Source of the DNA: JAVWIF01 sp036639635 | GTDB taxonomy: Bacteria; Bacillota_I; Bacilli_A; Erysipelotrichales; Erysipelotrichaceae | Direction: 5' to 3' | DNA: 14,318 nucleotides | Assembly (NCBI GenBank): GCA_036639635.1 | Contig: JAVWIF010000049.1 | Coordinates: forward strand, 1 to 14,318 | In this document: piece by piece, positions 6,995-14,263 of the stretch | Layout: every line of letters starts with the position of its first letter | How positions within the stretch are numbered: the stretch's first letter is position 1 | Notes under the pieces: model-generated | Told to the model about the DNA's origin: nothing | The model's database searches: none | What the model saw: only the letters and a program-made list of their open reading frames with translations | Position numbers and translations under genes: made by a program

Positions 6995-9900
6995 TCTGTA
7001 TTGTAAAGATTATTTGGACACATTAGTGTTACCGCGTATACGTGAAGGACGATTTTGGTTATATCGTAGTAACGCAAGTGGCAAAGAAAAAGCGTTAGAA
7101 ATAACTTGTGAAGATCATAATTGGTATTTTATTCAAAATGAGCGATATCATTTTTTGGAATACGAAAGTGAACTTGTGAAAATCGAAGAGAACACAATTT
7201 ATAAAGGTCGCTATAAGTGTGAAAAATTTATGATTATGTGTGAATGTTTTGATCGAAAACAAACGATATTTTATGCGTATGAAGTATCTAAAAAGTTCGT
7301 AATTGGTATTGGTAGAAGTGAAAAAAATGATATTCAATATGCACAAACATATGTTTCAAATTTTCATGCACGATTAGTTTATGAACAAGATAACTGGGTT
7401 CTCTATGATTTGCATAGTGGTAATGGGGTATATATCAATAATATTAGAGTAGCAGAAAAAGTGCTAGTAGTAGGTGATGTGATTCAAATAATGAGACTAA
7501 AAATCGCAATTGGACCAGGGTGCTTTTTGTTAAATCTTAATAATGAGATTGCGTTACATGAGTGTTTTCGTAAAGCAAGGCCTATAGGAGAATACATTCA
7601 TAATGGCGATAACATGTTGCGTAGCATCCATGTACATGTATTGCCTAGAAAGATGCAAAACATAGTGAGTCAAACATTCCATGTTGATGTACCACCAAAT
7701 CTTTCAATGAATGAAAGTGTACCGCTTATTTTCTTGTTAGGACCATCCATTACAATGGGATTGTCTTCTCTTGTAACTGGGATGTTTTCAATATTCAGTG
7801 TGTTACGTAACAAAGGCGATATGCTACAGATTATTCCAACACTAACGATGTCTATAAGTATGGCTTTAGGAACTATTCTTTGGCCAATTCTTGCGAAAAA
7901 ACAAGAAAAGAAACAAAGAGTGAAACAAGAACAAAGGAAGCGATTAAGATATTGCGAATATTTAGAAGAGATAGAAATCCAAATACATAAAGAAATAGAA
8001 GATAAAGAAAGAATTTTGCAGGAATTTTATAGTTCACTAGCGTGTGATAAACAACTTTTATTCTTTGATACACAACGTATTTGGTATCGAACGCGATATT
8101 GTGATAGTTTTCTTGAAGGATATTTCGGATTAGGAAAATTACCATATTTCGTACAATTTGAAGGAGCAAGAACAAGCTTTCAAATGCAGAAGGATGAATT
8201 AGAAGATGCTATGCGAAAGCTTTTAAATAAAGAATATGAGGCACGCTTACCTTATATTCTTCCTTTGGATAAAAAACATTGCATCGCATTTATTGGGAAA
8301 GCAGAATATACTTCAAGTTATTTAGTTTCGTTTCTATACCATTTTGCTATTCAACATAGTAATTTAGATGTAAAGTTTTTGATTCTAGCAAGCGAAACGT
8401 TTTGCCGTGAGAATGGCTTGCTCTGGTTACCTCATTGTTTTCTAACAGAAGAACACACACACTTGCTTGTAAGTAATGAATATGATGCAAGACGAATAAA
8501 TTTAATAGTGGAAGACTTAATTGATGAGAAGCATGAAAGTATTTGCGCAATGATTGTTTTTTCTTTTGATAGAAACTTAGAAAAACGTTTACCTGTACTT
8601 CAAAGAATAAGAACGAAAGATACACAAATGAAAGTATGTTATTTGCAGTGTGTAAGTGATGAGGTAAATATTCATCAAGAATGTGATGAAAAAGTAGCGG
8701 TATATGAACATCATATAACGATAGATACAAATACTCATCAGATTGTACTTCCTTATACTTCAATGTCTAATGAAGATATTATGCAAGCAGCACGAATATT
8801 AGCAAATTGTACAATATCCAATGATCAAGTATTTCAATTGCCTGAAACACTTAGCTTTTTAGCGATGTATCAATGCACAAGTATTGAACAATTAAATATA
8901 AGTGAGCGGTGGTGTAAGTGTGAGAGTGTTCACTCATTAGAAGTGCCAATTGGTATTGGATCAAAAGGAGAACCTCTCATTCTTGATGTTCATGAAAATT
9001 ACCATGGACCTCATGGTTTATTAGCAGGAATGACGGGATCTGGGAAAAGTGAATGTGTAATTACTTATATTTTATCAATGGCGATTAATTTTTCGCCAGC
9101 ATATGTTTCCTTTTTATTAATTGATTATAAGGGAGGTAGCATGGCTAAAATATTTGAAAATCTTCCTCATGTAGGTGGTGTTATTACAAACTTGGATCAA
9201 GACTCTTTACAACGCTCTCTTCTTTCGCTCAAGAGTGAGTTAACACGTAGACAACTAATATTGTTACAGACATCAAAAACTTTTGGTATTCATAATGTAG
9301 ATATTTATAAATATCAAGCTTTATACAGGGAACATAAAAAAATGGAACCCTTAACACATTTACTCATTATTGCAGATGAATTTGCGGAATTAAAAACACA
9401 GCAAGCTGACTTTATGGAACAATTAAAACAAACGGCGAGAATTGGAAGAAGTCTTGGTATTCATTTGATCCTTGCTACCCAAAAACCGGCTGGTATTATT
9501 GATGATCAAATTTGGAGTAATTCACGTTTTCACTTGTGCCTAAAAGTACAAGACAAAAGTGATAGTCAAGATATGTTAAAAAGAGATGATGCTGCCTATT
9601 TAAAGAAAACAGGTCAGTGTTATTTGCAAGTAGGAAATAATGAAATGTTTGAACACGGTTTGATTGCTTGGACACAAGCAGTGTATGAGGAAATTGATAA
9701 AAATGCCAAAAAACGTGATGAAGAAATTGCTATTATTGATATGACTGGTCAATGTCTATATAAAAAAAGCGTATTTAAGAAAAAACAAAACACGAAAACA
9801 CAACTAGAATGTATTGTAGCGTACATTATTTCACTAGCTACTCAGATGCATCTTTCAACAAGAAAATTGTGGAAAGAAGCATTATCGAAAGACTTAACAC

Positions 9901-11249
9901 GGTCGATGTTAGTAGAAAAGTATCCTGATCAAATTTGTCAAATTGGAGAAATTGATGATATTCGTAATCAACGTCAATATCCATTTTGTTATTGTAAGGA
10001 AAAACTACAAAATACGTTGCTATATGGTAAAGCAAAGAGTGGGAAAACAATGTTGTTGAAAACGCTGATATGTGCGTGGAATCAAACCTATATACATCCT
10101 TTGATGCTATTGTATATTTTCGATTTTGATGATGAAAGTTTGTTTGCTTTTAAAGGAATGCATCTTATTGGAGATGTTGTTGGGGTAAATGACGGTGAAA
10201 AAATAGCAAGTTTTTTTGTTCAACTCAACAAACGTATAGAAAAGCGTAAAAAAAGAGTAGAAGACACATATCCAATTGTACTTATCATTCATAATTTTGA
10301 AAACTTCTTTAAACTTTTTAGTATCTATGAAGACGCTTTATTAAACATACTTAGAGAAGGTGAAAAATATCAAATATACATATTTTTAACACTACAGAAT
10401 ATGGCAGGAATACCTTATCGAATGTTACAATATTTTGCTTTTAGTATTGTATTACGAATGAAAGAACAAAGTGATTATCATACAATTTTTCCAGATAATA
10501 ATGATACCTATCCACTTGCTCAAGAAGGCAGTGGCATTCTAAAGTTACAGGAAGTGGTACTGTTCCAAAGTGCAAAAATTAGTGAAAGTGATATGAAAGA
10601 TTGTTTAAAAGGTAGTGAGTTTGAATTACAGAATGCCATTCCTATACTGCCTAAAATTCTAGAGCATAAGAGAAAAGATGGAAATGCCCATGTATTTTTA
10701 GGAAGTGATGTGATTACGAAAGAAGATGTTGAATTGGTACTGACGCCAAGTAATTTTTATTATTTTACAGGATATCGTATCCCAGCATATTTTTATACTT
10801 TACAACTACAACAAATTTTAGATAAAGAAAAACATGCTTATATCATATCAAAAGATCAAATAAAGAGTGCCAAGGGTACATATCCTTTGGTGTATTTGGA
10901 AGAACTAATCAAACAAGAACACAATTTATATGTGTGGATGCAGTATAGTGAAATTGAAAATAATATATCATTTATGAATATAAATGAGTTTATGAAACAA
11001 GAACAAAGTATCCAAATCTTTATTGAAACAATACAAGAACTAAGTGCTTATACACGTTATGATTGGTTTGCTTATAGTTTGTTTGATGCAGGTATTGTGT
11101 ATTTTGGAAAAGGGATACAAGAACATCTCTATACGCTTAAAATTAACTTTCAAAATCTGAATAATACATTGCATGCAAACAATGCCTATCTATTTAATAA
11201 TGATACGTATAGACAAATCCAATTATGGGAAAGGGAAAGCGATGGATGA
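6963..11249 (+). CDS. essC: EssC-type T7SS ATPase: FHA head, two membrane helices, FtsK/SpoIIIE domains
   Basis: A 1428-aa motor of the type VII secretion system. In order: N-terminal beta-rich domain (about 1-95); FHA domain (about 110-180) with G117-R118-S119, S132-x-x-H135 and N154-G155; two membrane helices (about 254-278 and 290-311); a charged helical stalk; first ATPase domain with Walker A GMTGSGKS (689-696) and Walker B LLIIADEFAE (D805, E806), followed by ATQKP; second ATPase domain with Walker A GKAKSGKT (1022-1029) but a weak Walker B (VLIIHNFENF); and a C-terminal region (from about 1235) with no Walker A, as in degenerate third domains. EssC proteins usually carry two FHA-like domains; the first is degenerate here or its pocket is not visible. 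It powers export of WXG100 proteins. The gene overlaps the end of the Ig-repeat gene by 32 bases. ATG at 6963 and TTG at 6957 both lack a ribosome site, so translational coupling is likely and the start is uncertain by a few codons. Confidence 0.95.
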   Translation: MNIEKRKIQINLYCKDYLDTLVLPRIREGRFWLYRSNASGKEKALEITCEDHNWYFIQNERYHFLEYESELVKIEENTIYKGRYKCEKFMIMCECFDRKQTIFYAYEVSKKFVIGIGRSEKNDIQYAQTYVSNFHARLVYEQDNWVLYDLHSGNGVYINNIRVAEKVLVVGDVIQIMRLKIAIGPGCFLLNLNNEIALHECFRKARPIGEYIHNGDNMLRSIHVHVLPRKMQNIVSQTFHVDVPPNLSMNESVPLIFLLGPSITMGLSSLVTGMFSIFSVLRNKGDMLQIIPTLTMSISMALGTILWPILAKKQEKKQRVKQEQRKRLRYCEYLEEIEIQIHKEIEDKERILQEFYSSLACDKQLLFFDTQRIWYRTRYCDSFLEGYFGLGKLPYFVQFEGARTSFQMQKDELEDAMRKLLNKEYEARLPYILPLDKKHCIAFIGKAEYTSSYLVSFLYHFAIQHSNLDVKFLILASETFCRENGLLWLPHCFLTEEHTHLLVSNEYDARRINLIVEDLIDEKHESICAMIVFSFDRNLEKRLPVLQRIRTKDTQMKVCYLQCVSDEVNIHQECDEKVAVYEHHITIDTNTHQIVLPYTSMSNEDIMQAARILANCTISNDQVFQLPETLSFLAMYQCTSIEQLNISERWCKCESVHSLEVPIGIGSKGEPLILDVHENYHGPHGLLAGMTGSGKSECVITYILSMAINFSPAYVSFLLIDYKGGSMAKIFENLPHVGGVITNLDQDSLQRSLLSLKSELTRRQLILLQTSKTFGIHNVDIYKYQALYREHKKMEPLTHLLIIADEFAELKTQQADFMEQLKQTARIGRSLGIHLILATQKPAGIIDDQIWSNSRFHLCLKVQDKSDSQDMLKRDDAAYLKKTGQCYLQVGNNEMFEHGLIAWTQAVYEEIDKNAKKRDEEIAIIDMTGQCLYKKSVFKKKQNTKTQLECIVAYIISLATQMHLSTRKLWKEALSKDLTRSMLVEKYPDQICQIGEIDDIRNQRQYPFCYCKEKLQNTLLYGKAKSGKTMLLKTLICAWNQTYIHPLMLLYIFDFDDESLFAFKGMHLIGDVVGVNDGEKIASFFVQLNKRIEKRKKRVEDTYPIVLIIHNFENFFKLFSIYEDALLNILREGEKYQIYIFLTLQNMAGIPYRMLQYFAFSIVLRMKEQSDYHTIFPDNNDTYPLAQEGSGILKLQEVVLFQSAKISESDMKDCLKGSEFELQNAIPILPKILEHKRKDGNAHVFLGSDVITKEDVELVLTPSNFYYFTGYRIPAYFYTLQLQQILDKEKHAYIISKDQIKSAKGTYPLVYLEELIKQEHNLYVWMQYSEIENNISFMNINEFMKQEQSIQIFIETIQELSAYTRYDWFAYSLFDAGIVYFGKGIQEHLYTLKINFQNLNNTLHANNAYLFNNDTYRQIQLWERESDG

Positions 11250-11496
11250 AAATATTTTGGTGGAGGTATATTTACCGACGGTAATGCGTTATTTTACACT
11301 ACGTATAGCAACTTATCTCACAATTAAAGAGATAAAAGGAACACTTTGTGAATTGTTAGAAGAAGCAACACAAGAAGCTTATGTAAGTACGCCGCAAATA
11401 ATTTTATATGATTGCAAGAAACAGCGAATTATGGCGGATGATAATACACTAGCACAATTAGGAATTCTAAATGGTGACAAAATCATCATATGGTAA
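11242..11496 (+). CDS. esaB: YukD/EsaB-family ubiquitin-like T7SS protein
   Basis: An 84-aa protein with the ubiquitin-like YukD/EsaB pattern: an N-terminal beta hairpin (VEVYLPTVMRYFTLRI), a helix (IKEIKGTLCELLEEA), and the family's closing motif LAQLGILNGDKIII-W. EsaB/YukD is a small cytoplasmic component of T7SSb, thought to act with the EssC/EssB complex. I took ATG 11242 as the start: AAGGG (11231-11235) lies 6 bases upstream and the length then equals the family norm; the frame is open further left but that part overlaps EssC. It overlaps the essC stop by 8 bases (ATGGATGA), so the two are coupled. In canonical loci this gene lies before essC; here it follows it. Confidence 0.9.
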   Translation: MDENILVEVYLPTVMRYFTLRIATYLTIKEIKGTLCELLEEATQEAYVSTPQIILYDCKKQRIMADDNTLAQLGILNGDKIIIW

Positions 11497-11509
11497 AGGA
11501 GCTAATAAA

Positions 11510-11806
11510 ATGAGAATAAATGTCGACCCAGCAAAACTTGAGTTATGTGCCACAAGAATTGAACAGCAAGTGTGTACTTATGAAAAACACTATCATCAAT
11601 TGTTTCAAGAAGTAGAAAGAATGCAAGCTGGTTGGAGAGGTAAAGATAATGTGGCGTTTGTTACACAAATTAATACCTTTCAAAGCGATTTTCAACAAAT
11701 GGCTACACTGATGAAAGAGTACGCAAATTTTTTAAAGATGAGTTCTAAAATGTATCGACAAACGCAAGATGAACGCATGAATCAAGCAAGACATCTAGGT
11801 GTTTAG
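11510..11806 (+). CDS. WXG100 protein 1 (EsxA-like)
   Basis: A 98-aa helical-hairpin protein with the W-x-G turn at W42-R43-G44. The helices on either side are typical of WXG100 proteins, the exported substrates and partners of T7SS. The start is ATG 11510, 8 bases after AAAGGAG (11495-11501), which itself overlaps the stop of the YukD gene. A frame extension to 11471 exists but has no ribosome site and would make the protein too long. Near the C-terminus is MYRQTQDERMN, close to but not a strict Y-x-x-x-D/E signal (the acid is one residue late). It probably forms a homodimer, or pairs with the next gene's product. Confidence 0.93.
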   Translation: MRINVDPAKLELCATRIEQQVCTYEKHYHQLFQEVERMQAGWRGKDNVAFVTQINTFQSDFQQMATLMKEYANFLKMSSKMYRQTQDERMNQARHLGV

Positions 11807-11818
11807 GAGGCGAAATGA

Positions 11819-12115
11819 ATGGATGGCTTAACAATAACATTAAGTGAAGTAACAAATAGCGCAAGTGCTATTCGTCAACAGAATCAGCAATGTTCCGCTT
11901 GTTTACAAGAGATTAATCAATTTATGAATCAATTATCACTGGATTGGCAAAGTCCGGCAGGTGAAACATTACGTACACGTTTTCATACGATGTTACCAGT
12001 TTTTGAACAGTACAAAACCATTGTCGAAAACTATGCAAAATTCTTAGATCAAACCGTTACCTCTTATCAGAGTTTGGAAACGCAGCTAAATAATCATGCT
12101 GATTCCTTCAAGTAA
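11819..12115 (+). CDS. WXG100 protein 2, with W-Q-S turn and a YxxxE tail
   Basis: A 98-aa helical protein of WXG100 size. The turn is W43-Q44-S45, a variant of W-x-G found in many family members. The C-terminal helix holds Y83-Q-S-L-E87, which fits the Y-x-x-x-D/E export motif described for ESX substrates. The ATG at 11819 lies 8 bases after AGGAGG (11805-11810); another ATG at 11815 is out of frame. The ribosome site overlaps the stop of WXG100 protein 1, so the pair is coupled. The two proteins differ strongly in sequence, which suggests separate roles or a heterodimer rather than a recent duplication. It is followed immediately by the small helical protein and the candidate effector, so it may be the effector's export partner. 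Confidence 0.9.
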   Translation: MDGLTITLSEVTNSASAIRQQNQQCSACLQEINQFMNQLSLDWQSPAGETLRTRFHTMLPVFEQYKTIVENYAKFLDQTVTSYQSLETQLNNHADSFK

Positions 12116-12128
12116 GGATGCTTATATC

Positions 12129-12302
12129 TTGCAACAGTATTTGAATTGTTTACAGGCAATCAAAAATAGCATATTGGTTGATAAACAATTATTACCTAAC
12201 GTTTGCCAAAGCGTTGAACTTTCACTTGTAAATCAGCATTATGATACAATGCTGAGAAATATTGAAGAACAAAGTAGACTTTGTGAAAGGCTCTTTTATT
12301 AA
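12129..12302 (+). CDS. Small helical protein between the WXG100 pair and the candidate effector
   Basis: About 57 aa, predicted almost all helix (QQYLNCLQAIKNSIL; VELSLVNQHYDTMLRNIEEQ), with two cysteines in the first half (NCLQ, NVCQ) and one near the end (RLCERLFY). I do not recognise a family. Small helical partners encoded just before T7SS toxins (the Lap-type proteins of LXG operons) have this size and position, so a targeting or chaperone role is an inference. Two starts are possible: ATG at 12096, overlapping the WXG100 stop (68 aa, no ribosome site), or TTG at 12129 after TAAGGA (12113-12118). I chose TTG for its site, with only moderate confidence. The stop is 21 bases before the effector ATG. 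Confidence 0.6.
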   Translation: MQQYLNCLQAIKNSILVDKQLLPNVCQSVELSLVNQHYDTMLRNIEEQSRLCERLFY

Positions 12303-12323
12303 ATTTAGTACCTATGATTTAAA

Positions 12324-13223
12324 ATGCTTCAAATTGATACTAGAAGATTTCAAGAACACGCCAATGCAGTTCAAAATGGCATTACAAAAACCAATCAATT
12401 AATTGCTTTAACGAATCAATTAAATACAATTGAAAATGTCGATGTTATCCAACGATTAAAAAATAATCAATCCTTTTTAGTAACATCTTTAAGAAAGCTT
12501 TATAGCTACTATATCAATGGGCAAGATGCTTTTGATGAAGTAGAACGCGCCATTTTAAGCAATGCACAAATATTTGAAAATGATACATTTTCTCATTCAT
12601 TACATGGTGATTTAAAAGTACAAACATTTGATTTTTCACATCGTTTTCATACTACCTTACGTAAGGATCGTAATCTCTTAGAATATGTAAGGAATGGGGC
12701 ATGTGTAGGAGCATTTGTGGGCTTTGATGCACTACGTATAAAAAATGGATTTGATAAAAAGTATGTCAAAGGAGAGGCAAGTTTAAATGTAGGTTCTGTA
12801 AAATTGTCTGGCGATATACAGGGTGTGCTTTTTAAGAACAAAAAAATTGACCCTACTTTATATGTGGATGTAGGAGCGAGCGCTGTTTTAGGAAAAGCGA
12901 CAACTTCTTTAAGAATTGGAAATGATAACATATATGCACAAGGTGATGCTAGAGTGGGTGTTGGTGTTGTAAGTGGAAGTGCGAAAGCAGTGATTAATAA
13001 AGAAGAAATCACACTGAAAGCATCTGTTGGTGCAGCAGCTGTTCGTGGTGAAATAAAAGGTTGTATATCATTGTTTGGATGGAAGATTACAGCGACTGGA
13101 ATTGGTGAATTAGGTTCGGCTGGAGCAAGTACAGAATTTTCTAGTAAAAAAGGAGAGTTTGAATTTGGCGCAAAGGTGAGTTTAATTGCAGGATTAGGTT
13201 TTAGAATTAAAGTAAGCTCTTGA
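12324..13223 (+). CDS. Candidate T7SS effector: helical head and Gly/Ala-rich beta tail
   Basis: A 299-aa protein. Residues about 1-92 are helical (QIDTRRFQEHANAVQNGI; VIQRLKNNQSFLVTSLRKLY) and look like a short WXG/LXG-type export head. Residues about 93-130 are a polar linker. Residues about 131-299 are rich in Gly, Ala, Ser and Val in alternating patterns (VDVGASAVLGK, GVGVVSGSAKAV, ASVGAAAVRGE, GIGELGSAGAS), predicted to form repeated beta hairpins. No nuclease, ADP-ribosyltransferase, NADase, lipase or peptidase motif is visible. The tail resembles the glycine-rich domains of some polymorphic toxins thought to insert in membranes; this is a weak inference. It is the only larger orphan in the export cluster and sits after the WXG100 genes, the usual effector position. 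ATG 12324 is the only possible start, because an in-frame TGA lies at 12315; no Shine-Dalgarno precedes it, which is unusual for this operon. Confidence 0.7.
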   Translation: MLQIDTRRFQEHANAVQNGITKTNQLIALTNQLNTIENVDVIQRLKNNQSFLVTSLRKLYSYYINGQDAFDEVERAILSNAQIFENDTFSHSLHGDLKVQTFDFSHRFHTTLRKDRNLLEYVRNGACVGAFVGFDALRIKNGFDKKYVKGEASLNVGSVKLSGDIQGVLFKNKKIDPTLYVDVGASAVLGKATTSLRIGNDNIYAQGDARVGVGVVSGSAKAVINKEEITLKASVGAAAVRGEIKGCISLFGWKITATGIGELGSAGASTEFSSKKGEFEFGAKVSLIAGLGFRIKVSS

Positions 13224-13250
13224 TAAGAGAAAAACATAAGGAGATAATTC

Positions 13251-13541
13251 ATGAATAGTGAATCAATGAAAGAAATTCTTCCTTTAGGAAGTATTGTAAC
13301 ATTACGCGGTGGTACAAAGAAAATAATGATTTGTGCACGTATTCAAGAAGATAAAAAAACAAGTAAATTGTATGATTATGCAGCTTGTTATTATCCAGAA
13401 GGAATCATAAATGCTTCAGAACTATTTTTATTTCAACATGAGGATATAGAATCTGTCTTTTATGTTGGTATGCAAGATAGTGAAGAATTTGCATTCCGTA
13501 CATTTATGGAAGATAAACTGATTGAAATGAATATGTTATAA
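13251..13541 (+). CDS. DUF4176 family protein, last gene of the T7SS string
   Basis: A 96-aa protein. The motifs LPLGSIVTLRGGTKKIMI, YDYAACYYPEGI, and FLFQHEDIESVFYVG match DUF4176, a small Firmicutes family often encoded in T7SS effector islands next to LXG toxins. Its function is unknown; an immunity or chaperone role has to be considered, because it directly follows the candidate effector. The start is ATG 13251, with AAGGAG (13238-13243) 7 bases upstream; a second ATG at 13266 is less likely. There is no signal peptide or membrane helix, so it is cytoplasmic. The gap to the effector stop is 27 bases, and the terminator begins 2 bases after its own stop. Confidence 0.87.
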   Translation: MNSESMKEILPLGSIVTLRGGTKKIMICARIQEDKKTSKLYDYAACYYPEGIINASELFLFQHEDIESVFYVGMQDSEEFAFRTFMEDKLIEMNML

Positions 13542-13543
13542 GA

Positions 13544-13576
13544 AAATAGAGCTGGTCAATTTGACCAGCTCTATTT
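13544..13576. terminator. Strong hairpin terminator closing the T7SS operon, probably bidirectional
   Basis: AAATAGAGCTGGTC (13544-13557) pairs perfectly with GACCAGCTCTATTT (13563-13576) around a five-base loop. On the plus strand the stem ends in TATTTC; on the minus strand it ends in TATTTTCTT, so it can serve both the DUF4176 gene and the convergent DUF3783 gene, which ends at 13627. Between it and 13627 no gene or motif is seen. Confidence 0.85.
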
Positions 13577-13626
13577 CGTCTTTGCGAAAAACTTCATGAT
13601 TTTCGTATGATTAGAACACCTAAAAT

Positions 13627-14190
13627 TTATGTCTGCTTTTGTAACTTGTTTTTAGCAACTATCAGTTGATCATAAGCCAACTGCACATCTTCATAACTGC
13701 TATCTTTTGAAATGCATTCATAAGCGTGATAAAAGGCATTCTTATAGCACTCGTAAGACGTGGCTGTATAGTTATCAATACGTAGCGTCTGTCCTTCATT
13801 TAATAGTTCGCGAATTTTTGCGACAACCATAAAGTAGTGATGTTCCTTTTCTATTTCGCATAACAAGTCTTTTATAAACCACTTTTTATTATGTTCAGTT
13901 AGCATGGCTTTTCGTGTCATTGAACAATCTAATGCTTTTAATAAGGTGTTAATAGCTTGTATTTCTTGGTCCTCAATATTTTGTAAAATCATTAAGTCTG
14001 AAGAAAAGGATACGTGTTCATTCGTATTTGTTTTAGAAAAATGTGGAAGTTGCATGATGTATCCTGTTGTTTGTTGTAAATCGTCATCACTTAAGAATAG
14101 ATAAGGAATTTTTAAATCATTTAAGACGATTTCAATTGCTTTTTTTTTATGCTGTGCACTGCCTAAGTAAATTGCTATTTTCTTTTCCAT
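13627..14190 (-). CDS. DUF3783 family protein
   Basis: A 187-aa soluble protein. The N-terminal part (about 1-45: KKIAIYLGSAQHKKKAI) starts like a small nucleotide-binding-type beta-alpha fold. The middle (about 63-115) matches DUF3783: DLMILQNIEDQEIQAIN, then a KAMLTEHNKKWFIKDLL stretch. The C-terminal third is helical and charged (about 116-187), with a possible helical repeat near SYEDVQLAYDQLI. The function is unknown. The start is ATG 14190, with GAGGAG 6 bases before it; the in-frame ATG at 14244 lies upstream of the promoter and is rejected. The gene converges on the T7SS operon, shares a terminator with it, and shows no visible link to secretion. Confidence 0.85.
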   Translation of the reverse strand: MEKKIAIYLGSAQHKKKAIEIVLNDLKIPYLFLSDDDLQQTTGYIMQLPHFSKTNTNEHVSFSSDLMILQNIEDQEIQAINTLLKALDCSMTRKAMLTEHNKKWFIKDLLCEIEKEHHYFMVVAKIRELLNEGQTLRIDNYTATSYECYKNAFYHAYECISKDSSYEDVQLAYDQLIVAKNKLQKQT

Positions 14191-14212
14191 ATGTTTCTCC
14201 TCGTATGTTCCT

Positions 14213-14221
14213 ATTATAGCA
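14213..14221 (-). promoter_or_regulatory. Extended -10 promoter of the DUF3783 gene
   Basis: Read on the minus strand: TGCTATAAT, a perfect -10 with TGn in front. A weak -35 candidate, TTAAAA, lies 17 bases further upstream. The -10 ends 22 bases before the ATG at 14190. It is identical to the element before the other minus-strand gene (661-669). Confidence 0.7.
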
Positions 14222-14242
14222 TAGAAAGAACATCTTTTTAAC

Positions 14243-14263
14243 AAAAAACAGGGAGAAGTCCCT
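14243..14263 (-). terminator. Short terminator of a minus-strand gene entering from the right
   Basis: On the minus strand: AGGGA, loop CTTC, TCCCT, then GTTTTTT. The stem is only five pairs but is GC-rich with a stable-type loop and a six-T tract. The minus-strand bases to its right (14263-14318) remain open in one frame for about 18 codons, ending in a TGA at 14263-14265. That may be the 3' end of a gene outside the window; the fragment is too short to identify. Confidence 0.55.

Noticed and set aside
8347..8763. A 138-codon minus-strand frame inside essC
   Set aside because: It lies fully antisense to a conserved ATPase gene, is rich in Leu, Ser and His, and has no family pattern.
11819..12115. 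WXG100 protein 2 as a recent duplicate of WXG100 protein 1
   Set aside because: Apart from the shared size and central Trp, the two sequences are very different, so any duplication is old.
12647..13252. A 201-codon open frame on the minus strand opposite the candidate effector
   Set aside because: It is antisense to a well-placed gene, reads as a Pro/Ser/Thr/Ala-rich low-complexity product as expected from the complement of Gly/Ala codons, and has no convincing ribosome site.
14191..14244. Longer N-terminus for the DUF3783 protein
   Set aside because: It would span the extended -10 promoter at 14213-14221; the ATG at 14190 has GAGGAG at good spacing.
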